From Neoarius graeffei (taxonomy: Eukaryota > Chordata > Actinopteri > Siluriformes > Ariidae), in the NCBI RefSeq assembly GCF_027579695.1, contig NC_083577.1, positions 28,012,198 to 28,076,197 on the forward strand: a stretch of DNA of 64,000 nt. The letters run 5' to 3'. The notes beneath the pieces are model-generated. The model was not told the origin of the DNA and did not search any database. It saw only the letters and a list, made by a program, of their open reading frames with translations. Positions within the stretch are counted from its first letter, which is position 1. Each line of letters starts with the position of its first letter. Shown one piece after another: positions 21,774-32,461 of the stretch. The translations under genes and the position numbers were made by a program.

Positions 21774-22544
21774 AGGGGTGTTCACACGGCAACTTTTACT
21801 CCGGTGCATCACCGGGGCTGCCCCGGTAGAGCGTTCACACGGTACAAAGTTATACCGGTGTCACCCCTGAAAGCTGCTTAAACCGGTGCAAATCTAACCC
21901 TGCTCGGGAGGTGGTTTAAGAAATTTACTCTGGAGTAAATGCTAGTTTGCGGGGCAGCACCGATATAAAATGGGACGTCTGAACGCTACAGGGGTAGACT
22001 CGCTACGCGTGACGAGAGTTCATTACATACGGGCATTGCATAATTTGCATCCTGGTATTTTGCGCTTCCAAAATGGCGAATATCAACAACAACAGAACTG
22101 CGTGTCTTCCAGTTGCCAGATTGGGCGGTTTTAAGTGCATTTTGGCGGATTTGAACATATTTTGGGCTGGAAAACGTCAGCAGTATCTGGCAACACTGGT
22201 GTCTTCATCCACGTTGTTTTCCCGGCGCTTGGCGATGCCATGACAACCAGGAAAAGGAAGTGCATTTTCACGCATGCGCATATTCCATTTCCGCATTATT
22301 ACTATCGTATAACACGGTCGCAAAAACTGCCATGTGAACGCAAGTGGGGCTGCACCGGTGCTGACACGCTTCAAAAACTGCTGTGTGAACGCAAGTGGGA
22401 CTGCACCGGTGCTAACACGCTTCTCTCTAGTAAGCAGGTTTGTGACGTGTGAACGCTCCACAAAATTTACACCGGTGTAAGATATATCGCAACAAAAGAC
22501 ATCGGTGCAGCATCGATGCAAATATGTGCCGTGTGAACACCCCT
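21774..22544. mobile_element. TIR element AGGGGTGTTCACA, copy 2
   Basis: Same ends and interior as 1554-2264, with high similarity throughout. It is about 60 bp longer because a segment near 22330-22400 (CTGCCATGTGAACGCAAGTG ... GGTGCTGACACGC) is duplicated in tandem, the second unit reading CTGTGTGAACGCAAGTGG. No coding capacity. Contains mini-MITE copy 4 at the same site as copy 1 of the host. Confidence 0.85.
22110..22198. mobile_element. mini-MITE, copy 4
   Basis: Starts CAGTTGCCAGAT (three bases of the terminal repeat lost) and ends ATCTGGCAACACTG. The flanks GTGTCTTC are identical to those of copy 2, so both descend from one insertion into the ancestral host element. Confidence 0.88.
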
Positions 22545-23174
22545 AAAATTGAGATCTTAGTGGTCAGAATGAGATTTAAAAAAAAAAACAAAAGTCAGAA
22601 ACACGGCGTCGATTTAAATTTAATTAACTGGAATTGTTTATTGGATGTGGATCAGACAGGTTTTTCGAGGTTCGCTTTGAAAGCTGTGAATATTAATCAA
22701 AATCATCATTTATATTCTTTAATATAAACACGAGTCGGCACTACTTGGAAACACAAAGGCCTACAGGGCACAAAGAGGGGATTAGAAATAATCTTTTATT
22801 TCTTTTTTATTTTGATAGCGAATGGTAGATGTGAATGACTTTCAGTGCTTATTTATGCAGATTTTATAATTAACACTGATTTCTCCTTCTTTGTGATGTA
22901 CAAATGAGAGTTCAGATCAGCTTTATATTGCACAAATAAAGCCATTTGGTGAAACTCTGAAGAAGAGAGTGTCCCGATTTAACGTTTTTACCTAATTAGA
23001 ATCATTCGTACGAATTAAATGCTAATTTGCAGAACTGGTTTTTACCGTTTGCCGTTTCTTCAATCTTTGATTTGTAATATCTCGAGAACGGATAAACAGA
23101 CGTGAATTCTGTAAGAAGTACGTTGTTCTGCATTCAGCTCTGAATTCAATGACAGCAGTTTCAAGCAATTTGGA
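22545..23174. other. intergenic, no feature recognised
   Basis: AT-rich; no gene or repeat recognised. Confidence 0.45.
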
Positions 23175-23580
23175 TTGCTGTTGGCAGTTTTAAATCTAGG
23201 TTAAAGACCAAGCTGTTTTCAGATGCTTTCTGTTAAATTATTAATATTGTCTTCTTTTTTTTTTATTATAATTTTTACTTTCTCTGCATGTTTTAAATTT
23301 ACTTTAATTTTAACTTTATTCTATTTTATTCTTTATTCTATTCTGCTGGTTTCCTTTTTTTTTCTCCTCCTATTTCTACTTTATTTTATTATTTTATTTC
23401 TACGATTGTTTAATTCTTATTTTCTTTTAATTCTTTTTATTCTTTTAATTGTTTTAGAATAAAAATAAAATTTTATGTAATTTTATTTCTCCATTGTATA
23501 CTGTTTTTGTTTTTACTTCTGTAAAGCACATTGAACTGCCATTGTGTATGAAATGTGCTATATAAATAAACTTGCCTTGA
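23175..23580 (+). mobile_element. 5'-truncated LINE 3' end (L2/CR1-like)
   Basis: Begins with TTTTAAATCTAGGTTAAAGACC, which reads like the last residues of a LINE ORF2 (FKSRLKTKLFSDAF then stop). It is followed by a T-rich 3' UTR and ends GTGCTATATAAATAAACTTG, the hallmark tail of fish L2-like LINEs. No reverse transcriptase domain is present, as expected for a 5'-truncated copy. Confidence 0.65.
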
Positions 23581-23879
23581 ATTTTCACTTGATCTGCCTA
23601 TTTTTTGTGTGAAGTGTCACAGCATCCAAGAACTAACTGATTACTTTAATCCATGTCTCATACACACATCATGGTATTCGCACTTAAACTGCTACCCTGT
23701 GGGCCTTTTTACAAAACTGTGCCCACAATGCTTCCATAGAAAGTTTATTATTATTATTTTTACTTATTATTATGTAAAATTCAAAACGGTGAATATCGAC
23801 ACTGTGTACGGTATATACCATGACTTTACACACGCTCCCTTCTCTTCGATAAATATAACACAGCGGTAGTGAGTGTAGC

Positions 23880-25035
23880 AATCATCATTAGCATAAATAC
23901 ACAGGTGATTATAGAAAATCATGCATGCTGATTGGTCGAGAGATTCAGATTATTTCTCGATCGTCACCTCGAGCATTTCGGCAAAATGGCGGCCGATTGC
24001 TTCGTCGCCTTAAGTGAGGAAGAAATATATGTTATTTAGCAGCTGGGAGGTCCGTATGGTGAAATATCGTGACCGAGGTCTTGAAAGTACTGAGCGAGGC
24101 CCTCTGGGTCGAGGTCAGTGTTCAAGGCCGAGGTCACGGTATTTCACCATACGGACCGACCTTAAGCTGGTAAATAATATATTTATTTTTTTCTTTACCA
24201 AATTCTAACAGAAAACGAGAGCGCCCGAAAGGGAAAACCGAGCCGAGCCGCCATTTTGAATCCTCGTTCACGGCTGTAATGCAAATGGCTTCCTCCTCGG
24301 TATACAAGTGCACTTCCATGGCAGGAAAAAAGCTACATTTTGCTGCCTACATAGTCCCCTATTTATACAAATAGGAGTCATTCAGGATTCAGCCATGTTT
24401 TTGCTCGGCGTTAGCAACAGTTAGAGGTTTTTAGCTTTCTCCTGAAATGTTTTCTTTTATTTCTTCTTCCTCAGGGTAGTAAAACTCGCTTTCGCTGTGA
24501 ACACTGTCGTTATCGCTATCCATGCTGTAAAATTAATGCTATTCTCCTGAGAAATGCGAAAATTAATGTTGACAAAAATTGCTACTATGTTTGTTGTTGT
24601 GACCGAGCGAGTCGCCAGAGGTCCGTAACTGGGGTCCGTATTGTAGGATACGGACCCGCTCGCCAGCCAATCAGAGCGCAGGATTTGATGGAAACCGGAC
24701 CGCGAAAAAAATAATTACCACTTATGAAAGAAAATAACACTAAAGATGCTACGAAGTTTGGTCAAAAACTATTCAAAGGTAAGGCGGGATTGTGATTTAT
24801 TTTATCGATTTCTAAACAAAAGTATTTTATGTGACTCGGGGTAGATAAGTGACAAGCCTACGCTGTTATGTTTGCATGCCTCTTATGAAGTCTGAAATAA
24901 ATTATTTTTTAAATAAAATCACTTGTGTACTTCTACTCAAACAATTATCCACTTCAGGTTCGGTGAATATCAGTGGCCCGACTTCATCTCGGTTGTTATT
25001 CGCCGATATTCACGTCACCTCGGCGAATAACTGTT
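23880..25035. repeat. dispersed repeat block with a long hairpin
   Basis: Holds a strong hairpin (about 24048-24165). The left arm GGTCCGTATGGTGAAATATC and on to CCGAGGTCTTGAA pairs with TTCAAGGCCGAGGTCACGG through CACCATACGGACC. Bases 24236-24407 are repeated at 27981-28154. No gene. The ends may be the inverted stretches near 23905-23970 (CGATCGTCACCTCG) and 24995-25030 (CACGTCACCTCGGCG). Confidence 0.6.
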
Positions 25036-25064
25036 AAAAAAATAATATTGCAAAGAGAGCAATT

Positions 25065-25480
25065 CCAGCGTTACGGACGTGACACTTGAACTCAAAATGC
25101 CAACAAATGACCCAGTGCATGTTTTATTGTCTCCCAGTATTTAAACAGGTGTTGCATATTTTAAGGCTGTACCATACTGGAGAAGTGATAGAACAAGAAT
25201 AATTCCCATAGTACATCTAGGGCATGCCAGAAAACGCCAATAAAAGATGCGTTATGGATGTGACAGAAAAAGTATCACTTTTCTTGGGTGACTGTACATT
25301 TTTATCAAACTCTGTGAAATCGTAAACCTAATGTCGAAATGGAGATATCCGTTTGATAGAGGGGTCCAAGGTGAATATTAAAAAATCTTTGTTTAAAATA
25401 TTTTGTATTTCATGCAGTTTCGGAAGGAAAAGTCAGCGTTATGGATGTGACGAAATTCCGTTATGGATGTGACGCGTCTG
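25065..25480. repeat. short motif repeated four times
   Basis: The 14-mer GTTATGGATGTGAC (or GTTACGGACGTGAC) occurs at about 25069, 25250, 25437 and 25461 with otherwise unrelated sequence between. It may be a remnant of a mobile element. No coding region recognised. Confidence 0.5.
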
Positions 25481-25912
25481 AAATAGACATGGCATATGTT
25501 TAGAAAATCAGCAATTTAACCACCATAACCCTTTGAAAAACTCTCTAAATATCAGCTAAAACTATCAAAGTTCTTAAATAATATTTAGGATGGCTATTGT
25601 TTTGCTGTTTTGTGGATTTTAGCATACATTTCTGTGGCTTGTGGCAATAATATAGAATTGTACATGATCAAAGTTGATTTTAGCTTGGGGTTTACATTAT
25701 AAGAAAGAAAGACTGACAGTGACATATTAGGTTGGTTACAAATTGGTTCAACTTATTCACATCTGTAAAATACAGGCCTAGGTGAGATCTCTGGGAGTGG
25801 TTTTGATGTATTACATGTTGCTTTATTTTTGCATGGTGAGGTTGACATTTACATGGAATTGCCCAGGAGCAGATTTTTATACACATCTGTAGCTTCAAAA
25901 TTGGTTACAGGT

Positions 25913-26436
25913 AGACTGTCTTTCAGATTTTTCACGTGCAGGTCGTAAAAAGAATTTTCCCGACACCCAATTATTTTTGTTTAGTGGACCGAAAGCTACT
26001 GAATTCGAATCGCAGACTTCCAATTTTATTAGTTTTTTTTTTAATAGAACAATTAATGAATTTATCTCCACATGGCCCAAAACTCTCCGCTATTTTTTCC
26101 TGCTTCACCATGACGCTATACAAGATACTACGTCATGCATGATGTGGTGGGTGGGCTTTCCCTGTTCGCACAAGGCATTTGTGGGATATAAATTTGAAAC
26201 GGGAGAGAAAAATGGAGGACGTGAGTGTGCGAATGAAACGTGAAAGACCGACTACAGGAACGGAAAGAAAGCGAGAAGAAAAGACGTTGTGTTATATGCG
26301 AAGGAAAGGAAACGCAGGACCAAACTAATAAATAAATATCGGCGGTCAGCGAGCACCTCGGTGTGATCAGCTGTTCGTTTAGCGACAGAATGATGGAACT
26401 GTCAGTGCACGCTCAAAGGTAAACCTGCGCATGCAT

Positions 26437-26482
<46 letters not shown>

Positions 26483-26660
26483 GGACTTCCTCTGTCTGCT
26501 TGACTGCGCAAAGCGGGTGATTTCATGCACGTTATTTGCTCGGGAATCGAATTAATTAAATAACTTCCCAGCCTGATATTTTGTAAGATGTTCCAGAAAC
26601 AAACATCTATCAAAATGACCACGTTTCAGACGGAACTAAATTTTATGAAATCGAAAGGCC
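25913..26660. repeat. dispersed repeat, copy 1 (inverse copy at 58465-59192)
   Basis: Runs from AGACTGTCTTTCAGATTTTTC to GGAACTAAATTTTATGAAATC. The same sequence in reverse orientation lies in a zeb2 intron at 58465-59192. It contains a CA microsatellite (26437-26480) that the other copy has only in short form. No coding domain. Element class unknown. Confidence 0.8.
26437..26480. repeat. (CA)n microsatellite
   Basis: About 21 CA units without interruption. Confidence 0.97.
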
Positions 26661-26772
26661 GTCTCGTTTTAACTGGACTAATTTTGCTACTCCTGTTGAT
26701 CAAGTCCCTATCACTAACCTGAAGAGAAACCGTAAAATGTCGAACACTGCAACTTTTTTGTTCTCTCTCTAA

Positions 26773-27289
26773 GGGCCTCTGCATGCTCTTGCGACAAGGC
26801 TTTCGCAGACAGCTTTTCGCAGACAGTTGTAATTTATCGTTGAGCGGGGAGTAATAGGCGTGCGCGATGTTATTCACCGGCACAACGCAAGGGGGCGCGA
26901 AATCACTAGGAGTAGTTGGTGGGTGTGGTTAGTGGAGTGTTTATCCTCCGGTTACTTATAATGACTAGAACTGGAGTCGTATAGATGTCCGTACTTCCTC
27001 ACTTCCTCGATCAACCGCTCTTCGTGCTGCTCCATCTTCGCTCGTGTTTTTAAAAATGGCGGTCGTGAAAACAAACCAAACTGGGAAAGTAGGGAAGCGG
27101 AAGTGTGTGTACAGCGGACGTAGAGTGGACCAATCAGAGCCCTCTTGTCTGCGACGCTGTCTGCGAGGCTTCTGCGGTGGTCACAATTTTTGGGAGGTGC
27201 GCGCAGAGCGTCTGCGAAGGTGGGGGGGCTACGCAGACGTTATCTGCGACACCGTCTGCGAAGACTGCGTTGTCAGCATAAATTGGCCT
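26773..27289. mobile_element. Harbinger-like MITE with CTGCGA-rich ends
   Basis: The left end GGGCCTCTGCATGCTCTTGCG pairs with the right end ACGCAGACG...GCATAAATTGGCCT, and TAA lies on both sides (26770-26772, 27290-27292). A 3-bp TAA duplication and GG(G)CC ends fit PIF/Harbinger elements. The motif GTCTGCGA or TCGCAGAC recurs at least eight times in both orientations. No transposase. Confidence 0.7.
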
Positions 27290-27725
27290 TAACTGTACAT
27301 TACATCTCTCTCACACTCACTCACGCTTAAAGTGCATATCACGGGTAAATTCAGGAGCGAGATCAATGTAATTCTCCTATTTTATATTAAACTTTGGTCA
27401 AATATCTGTCACATTTTGCATTTTGTGCAATTTTTTTTTTATCTTGCGCAATACCAGAAAAATTCAGTTGAAATCAAGCCATTTGAGGCGAATTGGTCCG
27501 CCTCTGAAAAAACTTGCCGTTTGGATTTCCTGGGAAACATTGATTTTCGTGACGTCGCATGTGGGACGCCTCCTTCTGAATCCAAGGCCATCCTTTAAAA
27601 AAAAAAAAAAATCCGTTTCCTGTCCATTGGGTGAGCATAAAAATTTTCAGTAGGGAGGGAGGGAGGGATTTTTTTTTTTTATGGATGGATAAGAAATCTC
27701 AATGCTGTGTTTGCTTTTTCTTTCA

Positions 27726-28535
27726 GGCCAAATAAAAAAAATAGTGTGTTTCCGGTAACCCGACCGATCGAGAATTTCCGCGTCGAAATTGCCGACCGTA
27801 AAGTTTTTATTACAAATTTCCCTCGATATTTTAGTGTAAGCGGCGTTAGTTTGTCATAATTTTTTGTTTCAACGCATTCGAGTTGTGAAAGAAACGATAA
27901 AAAGTAAAATGTTTCGCCACTTCTATCCGCCCTCCTGCATAAACATGGAAGCGCACTCGTATACTGAAGGAGGAAGGCAAAACTGAGCCGAGCCGCCATT
28001 TTGAATCCTCATTCAAGGCTGTAATAGAAATTGCTTCCTCCTCGGTATACAAGTGCACTTCCATGGTAGGGAAAAACACTACATTTTGCCGCCTATGTAG
28101 TCCCCTATTTATACAAATAGGAGTCATTCAGGATTCAGCCATGTTTTTGCTCGACCCAAGTTCTACAGTAGGCTAGGCTCGGCCGTCTGCTTTTAATGGA
28201 AGTAGCCTAGCCTAGGACGTTATTTTCACGTTATTTCTTGATAAGGTGTTTTCACGTTATTACATGAAAATATCATGAAATATCGCTTCCGTAGATCATA
28301 ACTCGAACTCTCGCGATATTTTTTTTATTCGTTTAAAGATTTAAAACACTTATTTTATTATGATGTGTGGTATAAAGGATTCTGTGCCAAAATACTATTT
28401 TGTAAGATGTTTACTTGTGTTAATTTTTTCGAACAAAATAAAAAAAAATTAAGAAAAAAAAAAAACTTTCCTACCTACCGACCTTATTTTAGTATTTCAT
28501 GTTACCGGAAACACACTATTTTTTTTTTTTTGGCC
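27726..28535. mobile_element. Harbinger-like element GGCCAAAWAAAAAATAGTGTG
   Basis: The left end GGCCAAATAAAAAAAATAGT and on to GTGTTTCCGGTAAC is inverted at 28499-28535 (GTTACCGGAAACACACTATT ... TTGGCC). The flanks TCA (27723-27725, 28536-28538) form a 3-bp duplication. No transposase is recognised. Inside lies the block shared with 24236-24407. Confidence 0.75.
27981..28154. repeat. second copy of the 24236-24407 repeat block
   Basis: Near-identical to 24236-24407 (GAGCCGAGCCGCCATTTTGA ... CATTCAGGATTCAGCCATG). Confidence 0.88.
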
Positions 28536-28939
28536 TCAGTACTTTTTTATCACAAAAGCAGACACATTTAATAAAATATGACGGTTTAATCAACTGAAAC
28601 TTGTACAAAAACTTTAAGTTAGCATTTTAAATGCTGACTGCAACATTTGCAAAACTTTTACAAAGGTACTTAAAATGTCCGACACACGGACTTTTTGTAG
28701 TTCTAAATCGAGCGTTAGGCCTCGTTCGGATGAAATGACACTATTAAAATGATCACTGAATGATTTGTTTTTCTGAATCTTTACTAGTTTGTTGTTCGCT
28801 AGAATACCATTTTGCGATTTCACACTGAAGCGAATGTTTGAAAACTCCGGATCTCCTTCCTTCATGGTGGCTGCCATTTTTTTTGTGCCGCACGGCGCAT
28901 GCGCAGAGCTGATTCGATTCTATATTCTGCGTGGAATGC

Positions 28940-29895
28940 AGGGCTTTCCACAAGCGCCGGCTGCCGGCCACACAATTAAGTCCAGCCGGCTACTTTAATG
29001 ACTTATTTTTGTAGCCCACAGGCTCTAAATATTAATTTTCGGGGGTGTCGTGGCTCAGGTGGATAAGGCGCCATACCATAAATCCGGGGACCCGGGTTCG
29101 ATTCCGACCTGAGGTCATTTCCCGATCCCTCCCCGTCTCTCTCTCCTGCTCATTTCCTGTCTCTACACTGTCCTATCCAATAAAGGTGAAAAAAAAAAGC
29201 CCAAAAAATATCTTAAATATTAATTTTCGATTTTAATAAAATTAAATGTTTATCTAACGGACTGACAATAATGTCAAACTGAACCGCACTTGTTTAAGTT
29301 GTGATTCGCGCTGTTTGTACCGATAACCACAAATTCCCCGCCGACTTCGTTGATCAGGAGAGAGTAACTCATCCGCGGCCCCGACATGCGGTGTGTGCGC
29401 GCGCGCACTCGGTGGAGGCAGTAGTGTGTCGGAGGGAACAGAAGCAGAGATGACGCTTATTTTGTCTCCAGTAAACCAGTCTTCTCTTGTTCAATTACGT
29501 GCTGGCATCAAAAGACACCGTTGGTTGTAAATGAACCCAAACTGAGTGGTTGGAGTGTATTTTCATACACAAATGGAGAAATGTTCGCCGAGTGTGTAAT
29601 TGTGTAGCCACCACTGCAGACCGTTATCGTTGTCGGTTGCGTGAATGTGTCATGCACCGAAAATAAGAGATTTACAAGCCAGGAACGCCTCATGATGCAA
29701 TACGCAAGAAAAGAAAGAAGATTTACTGCCATTTTACTTTGTATTTGAGTAAAGCGAATAAATAAATGGTCTGTGGAAAATACACTTAATCCTGGGAACT
29801 GCATGCACAGGAGTTGATTTTGTGTTTACTCCCCCTCCCCCGGCTGGCTACTTATTTGTCATGGCTGGCTAGTATGAGCCTTAGTGGAAAGCCCT
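28940..29895. mobile_element. hAT-type element (AGGGCTTTCCAC ends), split by a SINE
   Basis: Ends AGGGCTTTCCACAAGC and, inverted, TTAGTGGAAAGCCCT. The flanks TGGAATGC and GGGAATGC match at 7 of 8 bases. The sub-terminal GCCGGCTGCCGGCC / CCCGGCTGGCTAC blocks also mirror each other. No transposase. A tRNA-derived SINE (29042-29214) is inserted inside. Confidence 0.75.
29042..29214 (+). mobile_element. tRNA-derived SINE, GGGGTGTCGTGGCTCAG family, copy 1
   Basis: The tRNA-like head shows an A-box region (GTGGCTCAGGTGG) and a B box (GGTTCGATTCC). It is followed by a TCTCTCTCCTGCTCATTTCC body and an AATAAAGGTGAAAAAAAAAA tail. A perfect 15-bp duplication AAATATTAATTTTCG flanks it on both sides, the mark of reverse-transcription insertion. 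A second, inverse copy lies at 46531-46706. Confidence 0.93.
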
Positions 29896-30125
29896 GGGAA
29901 TGCGCAAATGTCAAGTTTGATTTTAGATTTACGAACCCGAAAAAAATGTCGAAAAACCGGCGTTAAAAAAAAAATTTTCACCCGCACAAACGGTACTCAC
30001 CCGGCCGGTGGACCGGAAACAGAACATTTTTTAATAATGGCCCTATGTCAGCGCTGGTTTGTTTCTGAGAAAACGACCTGGTGGTTTTCTGCAAATTTCT
30101 TCAACGTTATCGCGTAATTATTAAA

Positions 30126-30300
30126 ATGGTTAACAGATGTATCGTAGGAGGGTGTAGCAACACCAATCTTGATGGGATTAGTACTCATCGTTTCCCAAAA
30201 GACTGGACAATGAGAGAGAAATGGGAGCGCTTGGTCTACACAGGCTGTGCACTGAAACCGTGCAAAGCTCTCGCAGCCTGCTGGCGCTTCCGCAGGTGAC
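30126..30300 (+). pseudogene. THAP domain N-terminal fragment
   Basis: Reads MVNRCIVGGCSNTNLDGIST, then HRFPKDWTMREKWERLV, the C-x4-C, HxFPKD and W landmarks of a THAP domain. The second half (C-x2-H) is absent. A stop follows after CWRFRR, or the exon ends at the CGCAGGTGACGTC donor (about 30294). It probably belongs to a decayed transposon spanning this area, not to a cellular gene. Confidence 0.65.
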
Positions 30301-30508
30301 GTCACGAATCTGGCTCCAGACTCCCTTGGGATTTTTCCAGACGCGTTTTGTTGTTTTATTTTTTTCTGCTGCAGACAGACGGCCTTGTGCAAAATTACCC
30401 TTCTGGATGAGTGTGTAAAGGGACGTTCTTTCATATATAAAAAAAAAACAAAACGAATTTGGTCCAGAATATGCACTTTCAAGTATTTCCAGTGCGATCC
30501 AAGCACCT

Positions 30509-31424
30509 ATGGAATCAATTTTGTGCCAAAATGTTCATACAATACTTTTGAAATATCAAACGAAAACGACAAATCAAAATATAAAAAAAAGAACAAAAAG
30601 TCAATTTTTTTAGACTGGCAAACAAATTATTCGTGTAATCGTGCAAAAGATTAGTCTATTACTCTTCAGAACCCTTTTATTTTTGTTCCGCGTCTTTCTC
30701 AGTTTTGTTTGGCGTAATTTATTTTGGTTGCGATTCCAGCTTTCTCGTTTGCGCTCCCTGACTTTTTGCTCGCAGTTTTGGCACAAACTTCCCGTGTGGG
30801 TGGGCTGTCCAGGAATGCATTCCCATTGGCTAACTTGTGTTTGACTGACAGCTACGCTCAGCCATTCCCTACTCGGATTCTGGCGGACTGGTTGACGAGT
30901 GACCGATCCATTGACGGTAAACAAGGACTTCAGTGGCGACTATGATATTGAATTTACACTTTGTTGAATTAATTCAGTATCATAGTCGCCACTGAAGTCC
31001 ACTCGATCCTTGTTTACCGTCAATGGATCGGTCACTCGTCAAACAGTCCGCCAGAATCCGAGTAGGGAATGGCTGAGCGTAGCTGTCAGTCAAACACAAG
31101 TTAGCCAATGGGAATGCGTTCCTGGACAGCCCACCCACACGTGAAGTTTGTGCCAAAACTGCAAGCAAAAAGTCAGGGAGCGCAAACGAGAAAGCTGGAA
31201 TCGCAACCAAAATAAATTACGCCAAACAAAACTGAGAAAGACGCGGAACAAAAATAAAAGGGTTCTGAAGAGTAATAGACTGATATTTTGCACGATTACA
31301 CGAATAATTTGTTTGCCAGTCTAAAAAAATTGACTTTTTGTTCTTTTTTTGTATTTTGATTTGTCGTTTTCGTTTGATATTTCAAAAGTATTGTATGAAC
31401 ATTTTGGCACAAAATTGATTCCAT
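30509..31424. mobile_element. foldback (palindromic) element, 916 bp
   Basis: The two arms (30509 to about 30948, and about 30975-31424) are near-perfect inverted copies about 440 bp long with a spacer of roughly 26 bp (TTGAATTTACACTTTGTTG). The ends read ATGGAATCAATTTTGTGCC and its inverse. A perfect 8-bp duplication AAGCACCT flanks the element (30501-30508, 31425-31432). The arms differ by few substitutions and one 9-bp indel near the centre. No protein is encoded; mirrored reading frames on both strands are a by-product. Confidence 0.93.
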
Positions 31425-31461
31425 AAGCACCTGGCTTGGTGGCACAAGCACCGCGCTCTCA

Positions 31462-31645
31462 CAAAATACCATATATTACTGTACCTTTCGGGGTACAATG
31501 GCTTCTAAGGTACTTATTTGTACCCTTTTGACCCTAAAAAGGTACACATAGTTACCCTGAGGTCCAATAATGAGCCCGAGGAGGTACATTAGTGTAGACT
31601 GTACCTTGGGGGACAGAAACAGACCCTGTTTCTGACAGTGTGACG
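31462..31645. repeat. GTACC-rich dispersed repeat
   Basis: GTACC/GGTAC occurs about nine times in 180 bp (ACTGTACCTTTCGGGGTAC ... GACTGTACCTTGGGGGACAG), ending CCTGTTTCTGACAGTGTGAC. Resembles short repeats common in fish genomes. Boundaries are uncertain. Confidence 0.5.
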
Positions 31646-31678
31646 TGACTTCTTAATCTGGATCAACCACTGTGGCAC

Positions 31679-31679
31679 T

Positions 31680-31715
<36 letters not shown>
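31679..31715. repeat. (TC)n microsatellite
   Basis: CT/TC run with two interruptions. Confidence 0.9.
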
Positions 31716-32461
31716 AACAACGCGTCAGTGTTGATGACTGTTGATTTCTTTGCTGCACGCTGCCTTCATGGCACTCAAAAGTCACATCGATTATCTCAGT
31801 ATGAGTCAGAGTGAGAAATGCACACAGGTTTATGCCCACTTTCAATCTGCATAATGCAAAATACCATGCTAATTTCCATAAAGTATACAATACAGTAACC
31901 TCCAAAACTACTTTCAAACCATGCCTTGAAGTTTGGGGGTAAGATCTTATAACGTATTGGATTGAGGTAAGGAGACTTTCAGTCAGAAATGGATTACAGG
32001 CTTCTCTGAAGTTGGTTGATACACGGGTGCCGTTCTGTGAGAACTGAGCACTGATATAACCCGAGATTCTCGTTTCATCTCATCAGCTTATCAGCTGAAG
32101 CTACCCCGTAGACGCCTTTGTGTCAGCAAAAAGGACCGGTACGAAACCACCACGGTCCAGATGTTATTTAGAAAATGGAACACTCTCTGTACTGACACTG
32201 GATCCGGTAGCATGCTTCAAATCAAGTGCAACGCTACGAACACATACGACTATATTCAGGGTCTGACAGACGATGACTAATCATACCACGGTGCTCTTCA
32301 CCTATTAAAGGTGTTGATTAATTTTCCATAAGAGCACCTCTGATCGTTGTGGCAGTCGTGGTAAATCGGGTCAAAGGTTTATATACAGCACTTTAAAAAA
32401 CATGTTCGAGCTTTGTGACAAAGTGCAACTTCACAAGACGCAGTGCGATTTTTTTTCTTCA
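31716..32461. other. intergenic, no feature recognised
   Basis: No gene or repeat recognised. A short mirrored pair (GGTGCTCTTCACC / AAGAGCACC) lies near 32290-32338. Confidence 0.45.

Noticed and set aside
23223..23462. 79-codon very hydrophobic frame that could be a membrane peptide
   Set aside because: It lies in the T-rich 3' UTR of a LINE fragment; its hydrophobicity comes from poly-T codons.
28614..28877. 87-codon minus-strand frame (MAATMKEGDPEFSNIRFSV...)
   Set aside because: It looks somewhat protein-like, but I recognise no family and the surroundings are mobile-element debris; a database search would be needed before calling it.
29042..29120. Possible functional tRNA gene
   Set aside because: It has A- and B-box-like sequences but is part of a SINE with a 15-bp target duplication, and it cannot form a regular acceptor stem.
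30724..31210. Two near-identical proteins in opposite orientation (MVAIPAFSFALPDFLL...)
   Set aside because: They are mirror images created by the two arms of the foldback element, not duplicated genes.
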